DNA of 7,005 nt from Candidatus Symbiothrix sp. GTDB taxonomy: Bacteria; Bacteroidota; Bacteroidia; Bacteroidales; Azobacteroidaceae. Where the stretch lies: positions 1-7,005 of the forward strand of contig JAISWY010000113.1 in NCBI GenBank assembly GCA_031270925.1, written 5' to 3'. The notes beneath the pieces were generated by a model. The model was not told the origin of the DNA. It did no database searches and was given only the letters and a program-made list of their open reading frames with translations. This document shows, piece by piece, positions 1 to 6,600 of the stretch (its first letter is position 1; the number at the start of each line of letters is the position of its first letter). The position numbers were made by a program, and so were the translations under genes.

Positions 1-371
1 AGATTCATGAAATCCATGTCTATTTCGTTCCACGGGATTTGCTCATTGTACTGCGTATGCAAGTGCAAGAGCGGTTTTTTGTAGTCGAGTAAACCGTGAA
101 TCCACATTTTGGCGGGCGAGAAGGTGTGCATCCAAGTAATCAGACCGATACATTTGGCGTCGCCGTTAGCAGCCCTCATAATGTCCGAAATTTCACTCGA
201 CGAATTAGCCGTACCTTTATAAACCACTTTTACCGGCAAATTGCCCGAATCGTTCAAGCCCTTTACCATTTCGGTAGAATGAGCGTCCACTTTTATTACT
301 GCGTCGCCACCGTACAACAACTGTGCGCCGGTAACAAACCATACTTCCGAATCTTTGAAATTTTCCACCAC
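1..371 (-). CDS. araA: L-arabinose isomerase, N-terminal part (cut by window edge)
   Basis: AraA interconverts L-arabinose and L-ribulose in the cytoplasm, the first step of arabinose catabolism. About 123 residues are visible. They include the family's opening EVWFVTGAQLLYGG (about residues 9-22), ITWMHTFSPAKMWIHGL, the LHLHTQYN strand and the IDMDFMNL segment just before the window edge. This is the N-terminal domain; the metal-binding Glu and His residues lie beyond the edge. The start is a GTG: two GTG codons stand in tandem (371-369 and 368-366), and an in-frame TAA at 389-387 excludes anything much further upstream. The first in-frame ATG would remove the conserved opening. The gene starts 22 bp after the arabinofuranosidase stop with an A-rich leader and no clear Shine-Dalgarno, as is usual in Bacteroidetes. 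It is very probably the third gene of an araD-abfA-araA operon. Identity is secure; which GTG is used is not. Confidence 0.95.
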   Translation of the reverse strand, partial: MVENFKDSEVWFVTGAQLLYGGDAVIKVDAHSTEMVKGLNDSGNLPVKVVYKGTANSSSEISDIMRAANGDAKCIGLITWMHTFSPAKMWIHGLLDYKKPLLHLHTQYNEQIPWNEIDMDFMN

Positions 372-393
372 TTTTTTATTTTTTAGTTATTAT

Positions 394-1932
394 TTAATTC
401 AATTCCAGCACGACAACAGACTTCGCCGGTAACGCGACGGATAATTTGCCGCCGGACAGTTTGGCGCCTTTAAAGTCCTTTACCGTAACCGTGTTGGGAT
501 TTTCAAAAGAGTTGTAATCGTTGATTTTGGCAGATGTCAATACCTGTCCCGAAACGGATTTCACGTTTACTCCACGCAATTCGGTTTCGATGGTCAGTTC
601 CTTATTCGGGTCGATATTTACCAGCGTAACATGAATTTTTCCCGAAGCATCTTTGGAAGCCGATGCGCTGATTGCCTCCATTTTTCTGCCGTCCAATTCA
701 TACTTTTCGCCCGTAAGCGAAACCGGCAACAGCTTGGCATCTTGATGAACTTTGTACAGGTAATACACCCAATAGGTCGGCGTCAGCAGCATTTTTTCCT
801 CATCGGTAAGGATAACAGCCTGCAAGACATTGACGGTTTGCGCAATGTTCGTCATTTTTACGCGATCGCAATGCGAATTGAAAATATTCAGGTTGATACC
901 GGCCACAATCGCGTCGCGCAAGGTATTCTGCTGATAGAGGAATCCGGGATTGGCGCCGGGTTCTACATTGTACCATGTTCCCCATTCGTCGGTAATCAGC
1001 CCGATGCGCTTTTGCGGGTCGTACCTGTCCATAATGTTGGAATGTTTGGTTAGCAGTTCTTCCATTTTAAGTGTTTTTTCGATGGTGGTAAAATATTCCG
1101 CTTCGTCGAATTGGGTAGCAGAACCTTTATTGCCCCAAGTTTTAGGAATCGTGTAATAGTGCAACGATAAGCCCTGCATCCGGTTGCCTACGTTTTTCAT
1201 CACGGTTTCCGTCCAATTGTAGTCGGCTTCGTTGGCGCCGCAAGCAATTTTATAAAGACGGTTGTCGCCATAGTTGCGGCAAAAGGTGGCGTAGCGGCGA
1301 TACAAATCGGAATAATGGTCGGGAGTCATACTGCCTCCGCATCCCCAACTTTCGTTGCCAACGCCCCAGAATTTTACATTCCACGGTTTTTCGCGACCGT
1401 TTTGTTTGCGCAGGTTCGACATCGGACTTTCGCCATCGAAAGAGATGTATTCCACCCATTTCGACATTTCCTCGACGCTTCCGCTGCCGAGATTACCCGA
1501 AATGTAGGGTTCACAGCCCAATTGTTCACACAGGTCGAGAAATTCGTGCGTACCGAAGCTATTGTCTTCCGTTACGCCGCCCCAATGCGTATTCACCATT
1601 TTGGGACGCTGGTCGCGGGGACCGATACCGTCCATCCAGTGATATTCGTCGGCAAAGCAACCGCCCGGCCAGCGCAAGTTGGGGATTTGAATATCCTTTA
1701 AGGCTTTAACTACGTCGTTGCGAATACCGCGGGTGTTGGGTATCGGCGAATTTTCACCTACCCAGTAACCGCCGTAAATGCAATGACCGAGATGTTCGGA
1801 AAAATGTCCGTAAATGTGTTTACTGATGGTTTCTTTGCCTTGGTCGGCATTGATTACCAATTTGTTTTGCGCCGGAGAATAGAAGGCAACGCCAACCAGC
1901 GACAGTACAGAAATAATAAATTTTTTATTCAT
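394..1932 (-). CDS. abfA: Exported GH51 alpha-L-arabinofuranosidase
   Basis: A 512-residue glycoside hydrolase of family GH51, expected to remove terminal alpha-L-arabinofuranosyl units from arabinan or arabinoxylan fragments by a retaining mechanism. Residues 1-21 form a Sec signal peptide (MNKK, hydrophobic core, SPA before Q22), so it should act in the periplasm or at the surface; no lipobox is seen. The (beta/alpha)8 domain carries the GH51 marks: [10 protein letters not shown] (40-49), [15 protein letters not shown] (85-99), the acid/base Glu194 in GVGNESWG and the nucleophile Glu316 in [10 protein letters not shown]. His258-Tyr259-Tyr260 matches the usual HYY strand. The last 100 or so residues form the C-terminal beta domain, ending in KSVVVLELN. 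Length is normal for the family. It sits 20 bp after araD and 22 bp before araA, which argues for co-transcription with arabinose catabolism. Exact substrate (arabinan, arabinoxylan or arabinogalactan side chains) cannot be told from sequence. Confidence 0.95.
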   Translation of the reverse strand: MNKKFIISVLSLVGVAFYSPAQNKLVINADQGKETISKHIYGHFSEHLGHCIYGGYWVGENSPIPNTRGIRNDVVKALKDIQIPNLRWPGGCFADEYHWMDGIGPRDQRPKMVNTHWGGVTEDNSFGTHEFLDLCEQLGCEPYISGNLGSGSVEEMSKWVEYISFDGESPMSNLRKQNGREKPWNVKFWGVGNESWGCGGSMTPDHYSDLYRRYATFCRNYGDNRLYKIACGANEADYNWTETVMKNVGNRMQGLSLHYYTIPKTWGNKGSATQFDEAEYFTTIEKTLKMEELLTKHSNIMDRYDPQKRIGLITDEWGTWYNVEPGANPGFLYQQNTLRDAIVAGINLNIFNSHCDRVKMTNIAQTVNVLQAVILTDEEKMLLTPTYWVYYLYKVHQDAKLLPVSLTGEKYELDGRKMEAISASASKDASGKIHVTLVNIDPNKELTIETELRGVNVKSVSGQVLTSAKINDYNSFENPNTVTVKDFKGAKLSGGKLSVALPAKSVVVLELN

Positions 1933-1952
1933 GATATATATAATTAGATGTG

Positions 1953-2660
1953 TTATTTTTGACCATAATATGCATTATCCCCGTGTTTCCTGAAAAAATG
2001 TTTTTTGATGAGTTCATCATTCATCTTCAAATCAGGGTTGATCGAACGAGCGATAGCCGCCATTTTTGCAACTTGCTCCAACACTACGGCGTTGTGAACG
2101 GCACTGTGCGCATCTTTTCCCCACGCAAAAGGTCCGTGATTGTTTACGAGTACCCCCGGCGTATATTCCTCATTCAAACCGGTAAAACGTTCTATAATTA
2201 CACGACCGGTTTCCTGCTCGTAATTGCCTTCAATCTCCGACTGAGTCATTTGCCGAGTACACGGAACAGCATCTTTAAAATAATCGGCATGAGTGGTTCC
2301 AATATTGGGAATATCACAACCGGCTTGCGCCCAGGCAGTGGCATAAGTAGAATGGGTATGCACGATGCCTCCGATAACAGGGAAAGCATTGTATAGCGCC
2401 AAATGCGTTACTGTGTCGGACGACGGTTTTAATTGTCCTTCGACAATATTTCCGTTTAAGTCCAACACCACCATGTCGTCCGGCGTCATATCATCATACG
2501 AAACGCCCGATGGTTTGATAACTACCAAGCCCTTTCTCCGGTCGATGCCGCTGACATTTCCCCATGTAAAAATGACCAAGCCGTAGCGAACAAGGTCTAA
2601 ATTGGCTTGAAAAACGGTCTGTTTTAATGCGTCTAAATCTGTTAAACTATTCTTAATCAT
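1953..2660 (-). CDS. araD: L-ribulose-5-phosphate 4-epimerase
   Basis: A 235-residue class II aldolase/epimerase-fold enzyme converting L-ribulose 5-phosphate to D-xylulose 5-phosphate, the last step before the pentose phosphate pathway. Numbered from the ATG at 2660, the zinc ligands are His101 and His103 (IVHTHSTYA) and His175 (NNHGPFAWG). Asp82 (KPSSDT) matches the E. coli metal/catalytic Asp76. Phosphate-binding elements GNVSG (34-38), KPSGV (49-53) and Ser80-Ser81 are present. THADYF (Asp126) and the C-terminal GDNAYYGQ tyrosines fit the remaining active-site positions. Length is close to the E. coli enzyme (231). The reading frame extends six codons upstream to a TTG at 2678, but the ATG at 2660 fits the family better. 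It is the first gene of the leftward operon, with its own promoter at 2718-2747. Fuculose-phosphate aldolase is the main alternative, and the arabinose neighbours make it unlikely. Confidence 0.95.
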   Translation of the reverse strand: MIKNSLTDLDALKQTVFQANLDLVRYGLVIFTWGNVSGIDRRKGLVVIKPSGVSYDDMTPDDMVVLDLNGNIVEGQLKPSSDTVTHLALYNAFPVIGGIVHTHSTYATAWAQAGCDIPNIGTTHADYFKDAVPCTRQMTQSEIEGNYEQETGRVIIERFTGLNEEYTPGVLVNNHGPFAWGKDAHSAVHNAVVLEQVAKMAAIARSINPDLKMNDELIKKHFFRKHGDNAYYGQK

Positions 2661-2698
2661 ATTATTATAACATATCAACTGTATTAAACGTATATTTT

Positions 2699-2706
2699 AC
2701 ACTTAT
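2699..2706 (-). promoter_or_regulatory. Isolated copy of the operator half-site in the araD leader
   Basis: The octamer ATAAGTGT (minus strand) repeats the inner part of each arm of the large inverted repeat at 2727-2758. It lies in the predicted araD 5' untranslated region, exactly 48 bp from the same-orientation copy at 2747-2754. It could be an auxiliary regulator contact. An 8-base match in A/T-rich sequence may also be chance. Confidence 0.3.
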
Positions 2707-2717
2707 AAAGCACGGCG

Positions 2718-2747
2718 CAAAGATAGAAAAATAAGTGTGAATAACAA
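2718..2747 (-). promoter_or_regulatory. Bacteroidetes-type promoter of araD-abfA-araA
   Basis: On the minus strand, TATCTTTG at 2725-2718 matches the Bacteroidetes -7 consensus TAnnTTTG exactly. A TTG at 2747-2745 stands 19 bp upstream, where the -33 element (TTTG/TTG) is expected. Transcription would begin near 2711, giving a leader of about 50 bases before the araD ATG. No comparable promoter is seen in the 20-22 bp gaps between araD, abfA and araA, so this one probably serves all three genes. It lies downstream of araR, so the operon need not depend on read-through from araR. Confidence 0.72.
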
Positions 2748-2758
2748 CACTTATTTTT
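2727..2758. promoter_or_regulatory. Perfect 12-bp inverted repeat, probable AraR operator
   Basis: The arms AAAAATAAGTGT (2727-2738) and ACACTTATTTTT (2747-2758) are exact reverse complements around the 8-bp spacer GAATAACA. The element covers the -33 box and nearly all of the spacer of the araD promoter, the usual place for a repressor operator, and lies just downstream of the gene for the arabinose-responsive Nudix regulator. A dimeric winged-helix protein would fit the two-fold symmetry. I infer AraR as the ligand from position; I have not matched it to a published AraR motif. The same sequence could form a hairpin ending in U residues in araR mRNA and so also act as a weak terminator, but the stem has only two G-C pairs. 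Confidence 0.65.
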
Positions 2759-2763
2759 TATGT

Positions 2764-2802
2764 TATAAAACACAATTATAAAATACGGCTATAAAACAGA
2801 TA
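2764..2802. repeat. Three 13-bp-spaced direct repeats upstream of the araD promoter
   Basis: TATAAAA occurs three times, starting at 2764, 2777 and 2790, so at an exact 13-bp interval. The match extends beyond the core: each unit reads yTATAAAAyAs (starting T, T, C; followed by CAC, TAC, CAG). The tract lies between the araR stop codon and the araD promoter, about 17 to 55 bp upstream of the -33 box. This is where an activator site or an A/T-rich upstream promoter element could sit. The spacing is not a whole helical turn. It may instead be low-complexity A/T sequence. Confidence 0.45.
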
Positions 2803-2804
2803 TA

Positions 2805-3494
2805 TCAAAGGGAAAAGTAGTATCCGTCTTCCAGCAGGCGGTCGTATTTTTCTTTGTTGAAACGATAATAATAAGCGCCTTTTTTGGAAAATTGTTTGTC
2901 TTTTTCATTTAATTTTTCCAGAATATCCATTTCCATCAATTTCTTGCGAAAATTGCGTTTATCCAAAGGACATTGGTAAATAGCTTCGTAAAGCGATTGC
3001 AGTTGAGGGATGGTAAATTTTTCAGGAAGAAGATTGAAGCCGACCGGACGGGAAATTGTTCTGCGTTTCATCAGTTTCAATGTATCATCCAAAAAACGGT
3101 TATGGTCGAGTATTAACTGTCCTACGTCATTGATGTTGAACCATTCGGCGTTATGTTTCTTTTTCAGTTTTTCATCGAACAGTTCCATGTCGATCAAGGC
3201 ATAATACACGACCGAAATTACCCTTTCGCCAATATCGCGCCCCACCTCTCCATAAGTGCCGACCTGCTCCATGTAAACATCTCTGATACCGGTATATTCA
3301 AACACAACACGGGCAACGGTTTCGTCCAGATTTTCGTTTTCGCGAACAAAACCGCCCATAAGGGAACGTTCTCCCATGAGGGGTTCAAATTTACGCTTGA
3401 TAATCAACACATTGATTGCACCCTCTTTAAACCCAAGAATAATGCAATCGACAGAAACATATAATTTATCTTCTTGAAGATAGAACTGTGTCAT
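2805..3494 (-). CDS. araR: Nudix-fold L-arabinose-responsive transcriptional regulator AraR
   Basis: A 229-residue cytoplasmic protein with an N-terminal Nudix domain (about 10-145) and a C-terminal winged helix (about 153-225), the layout of the AraR regulator known from Bacteroides thetaiotaomicron and of NrtR. Family marks are LYVSVDCIILGF (11-22), RSLMGGFV (43-50), VYMEQVGTYGEVGRD (73-87), GERVISVVYYAL and the conserved GFNLLPEKFTIPQLQSLYEAI followed by DKRNFRKKLMEMDILEK. The Nudix box (48-70) keeps the framework Gly, Glu54 and Glu66, but the catalytic stretch REUxEExGU reads RVVFEYTGI. Two acidic metal ligands are replaced (Val and Tyr), so this should be a sensor, not a hydrolase. A longer frame begins at 3560, but the promoter at 3525-3555 lies inside that extension and the family begins near here, so I chose the ATG at 3494. 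It is likely a repressor of araD-abfA-araA, released by arabinose. Direct proof of the ligand is not in the sequence. Confidence 0.9.
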   Translation of the reverse strand: MTQFYLQEDKLYVSVDCIILGFKEGAINVLIIKRKFEPLMGERSLMGGFVRENENLDETVARVVFEYTGIRDVYMEQVGTYGEVGRDIGERVISVVYYALIDMELFDEKLKKKHNAEWFNINDVGQLILDHNRFLDDTLKLMKRRTISRPVGFNLLPEKFTIPQLQSLYEAIYQCPLDKRNFRKKLMEMDILEKLNEKDKQFSKKGAYYYRFNKEKYDRLLEDGYYFSL

Positions 3495-3524
3495 TAAACA
3501 TCTATTTTTATTTGGAAGCGGCTG

Positions 3525-3555
3525 CAAAGGTATGGTTTTCCCATTAAAAATGAAA
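3525..3555 (-). promoter_or_regulatory. Bacteroidetes-type promoter of araR
   Basis: On the minus strand TACCTTTG at 3532-3525 is an exact TAnnTTTG -7 box. TTTC at 3555-3552, one base off TTTG, lies 19 bp upstream. Transcription would begin near 3518, leaving a leader of about 24 bases to the ATG at 3494. The position inside the longer reading frame decides the araR start. A short AATGA-AAG-TCATT inverted repeat (3549-3561) touches the -33 element, but I give it little weight. The large repeat found at araD is absent here, so there is no visible sign of autoregulation by the same site. Confidence 0.6.
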
Positions 3556-3574
3556 GTCATTGGGGATTATTACA

Positions 3575-3605
3575 TTTGAGTTTGTTAAATATTTATGTAA
3601 TTTTG
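3575..3605 (+). promoter_or_regulatory. Bacteroidetes-type promoter of the hybrid two-component gene
   Basis: TTTG at 3575-3578, a 19-bp spacer, and TAATTTTG at 3598-3605 match both promoter elements exactly at the preferred spacing. Transcription would begin near 3612, about 23 bases before the ATG at 3635. It stands back to back with the araR promoter: the two -33 elements are about 20 bp apart and do not overlap. Confidence 0.72.
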
Positions 3606-3634
3606 CACTTGAAATAAACGCATAAATCCAAAAA

Positions 3635-6600
3635 ATGAAAAACATTATAATCCAATTATTGCTCGTTACCGGCTATTTGTGCAGTCAAAATATCCTTGCC
3701 GAAAACGTCCGTTTTTACGACTCGCGGCAACTGACTTGCGACCTGTTTACGTCTATTTGTCAGGACACGGAAGGTTACGTCTGGGTAGGGACTGATTACG
3801 GACTGAACCGTTTCAACGGTATTCAGTTTGCACATTATTACAATCAGCCGGACGACAGCACTTCGCTGTTGCACAATTCGGTGCGCTGCCTAACGCTCGA
3901 CCGTAGCGGTACGCTTTGGCTCGGTTTTGTCAATGGCTTGCAGTATTATGTACCCGACGAAGATAATTTTCGACAGATATGCTTTGACGGCGACGTTGTC
4001 CCGCATGTTCTTCGTATTGAACAATTTAAGAGCGGCGAAATTTGGGTTGTTACTTCCGGTTTCGGTATTTTCCGCGTGGATATGACAAAAAAACGGGCCT
4101 TTCGCGTGGATAACATTCCGCAGATAATGGACTTTTCGTTTTATAATTATGTGTATGAAGACAGTCAGGGTGTGCAATGGTTCGGAATAAACGAAGTCGG
4201 TTTGTTGCAGTACAATCCCGCCACGAGACGAAGTAAAATTTTCTCTCGCAAAGAAATTCCCGGCGTTTCATCCATTTCGGGAATGGCCGAAGACCGTGCC
4301 GGCGTTTTGTGGATTACCACCACAATCAGCGTTTGTCGATTCGACCGTCGGGCAAATACGTTTCACCCCATTCAGGGCGACGATATCTGGATTCCTGCGC
4401 GACAAATAGTATCGACAAATACCGGACAAATCTTGATTGCCACCTATGGCAAGGGTTTGAAACAAATTGAAAATGGGAAATACGCTACTCAACCTGTTTA
4501 CAATCCTTACATTTTCCTTTCAAGAGCAAAAATCCCCGTCCTTTACGAAGACTGCAACCGCAATTTGTGGCTTTGTTGCTATCAAAAAGGCTTGTTAATG
4601 GTGTCCAACGAGGTTTCGCCTTTTGATAAATGGACTATTTCGCCACAACAATATCCTGAAGCGGGAACGGTGCAATCCGTCTTTATCGACCGCGACGGCA
4701 ATGTATGGAACAGTGTGGAAAATGCAGGCGTTTTCAGAATGGACAAAAAGGGCAATATCACTGAACATTTTTTGGATAGACATAATTTTTCGTCTGTTTT
4801 TCAGGACAGGGCAGGAAATCTTTGGTTTGGCGGCAGGTATTCGGGGCTTTTCCAACTCAACCCGAAAACAAAAAAAATCACCGAACATTTAAGTGCAGAT
4901 ATGTACAAATTCGATTTCAAAAGTATTGCGGAAGACGAGAAAGGAAATCTCTATCTGTCGGTTTTCGGGCTTGGATTTATCTACTATAACCCGGCGACGC
5001 ACGAAAAAACAAATTTCACAAACAACAGCAACAAAAATTCTGTCGGCAACAATTGGATATACAAAATTTTTATTGATTCACAAGGATTTGTATGGTTTGC
5101 ACATTTCAACGGCATTGATTGCTACAATCCGAAAACCGGAATTTTTACGCCCTGTACGCTGCCCAATCTTACAAAATATGTAGCTTACTGCCTGCTCGAA
5201 GACGCGCAGGGAAATATCTGGGCAGGAACCAATCAGGGGCTTGCCTGCATTGACCGCAAGACGAACAAAGCGGAAATTTTTCAAGAAAAAGACGGACTGT
5301 CGTGCAACATTGTATATGCTGTGGCAAAAGACATACACGGCAATATCTGGTGCGCCACGCTCAAAGGTATCAGCAAATTGCAGGTGGAAGAACGAAAATT
5401 CTACCGTTACAATACCGGTAACGAAATGACCGGCAACGAATACACAAGCAATGCCGCCGTTGCCGTTTCACCCGAAGGAAGAATTTACTTTGGCGGAACA
5501 CAGGGAATTACGATTTTCAACCCCGACCGGCTGACCGCAAATAAAAAAACGGAAAGAGTGGCGCTGTCCGCCATTTATCTCAATGGTAAAACTGTAAATT
5601 CCAATACTTTATCGGGGAACAATCCGGTTATTAACGGCAAAAACGATATTTGTCTTTCGTTTTTCGACAACACTTTTACGCTCGAATTTACAACTTTTAC
5701 TTTCGACGACCCCTCGAACACTTTTTACGAATATCGTTTCCGCGACAGGGAAGAAACATGGAACATTACCCGTCCGGGCATTAATCAAATCATTTACAAT
5801 CATTTGCCTTATGGAAAATACACCCTCGAAGTGCGGGCGTGTCGCAACGGTGTTTATTCGGATATTTTACCGCTGGCGATACACATATTGTCGCCGTGGT
5901 GGCAATCGTGGTGGGCATACCTTTTATATATTGCATTGGTAGCGTTTATTTTATCGCAAATTTATTTTGCCGTCAAACGTCGTCATTCGCACGAAATGAA
6001 CGAAGAAAAAATCAAACTTTTTGTCAATCTTTCGCACGAAATCCGCTCGCCGATGACACTGATTATAAATCCATTGGATACAATGCTTAAAAAAGATTAC
6101 GACGAAGAAACATTGCGAATGTTGCGAATGATGAAGAAAAACGCCAACCGCATTATCGGTTTGATAAACCAACTGCTTGATATGCGCAAAATAGAAAAAG
6201 GACGAATGACAATCAAATGCAGCAAAGTGGATTTGATACCATATATTAAAGGCATAATGGATTTGTATGAATATCAGGTAAATAAACGCAATATCCGTCT
6301 TTGCCTTGATGCTGAGGCGGAAACAATATCGGCGTGGATTGACATGCACCATTTCGACAAAGTGTTGGTGAATATCATAACCAATGCGTTGAAATACACG
6401 CCTGAGGGCGGCATTATCAAAATTTTACTGCAAGAACGTACCGACGAAACCTTTATCGGCGACCTGCATCATTATATCGAAATTCAGATTTTGGATACCG
6501 GCAAAGGCATTGATGCCGACAAGCTGGAAAAGATTTTTGAACGCTTTTATACCACGCCTGCCGAAGGCGAAGTGGGCGGTATCGGTTTTGGTATCGGGCT

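Noticed and set aside
631..1053. 140-codon open frame on the plus strand opposite the arabinofuranosidase
   Set aside because: It is a shadow of the well-supported GH51 gene, without domain or ribosome-binding evidence.
2661..2678. TTG start six codons upstream for araD
   Set aside because: The ATG at 2660 gives the expected family length and N terminus; the extension is A/T-rich and uninformative.
2727..2758. Intrinsic terminator for araR
   Set aside because: The inverted repeat could fold as a hairpin with a U-rich end, but the stem has only two G-C pairs and lies over an excellent promoter, so an operator explains it better. A double role stays possible.
3495..3560. Longer N terminus of AraR starting at 3560
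   Set aside because: The extra 22 residues do not resemble the family's start, and an exact -7 box at 3525-3532 lies inside them, so the mRNA should begin downstream of 3560.
3549..3561. Small inverted repeat AATGA-AAG-TCATT in the divergent gap
   Set aside because: Five-base arms are expected by chance in A/T-rich DNA; its overlap with the araR -33 element alone is not enough to call an operator.
5951..6352. 133-codon minus-strand open frame opposite the HTCS membrane and H-box region
   Set aside because: It overlaps the conserved His801 region in antisense and shows no protein-family features.
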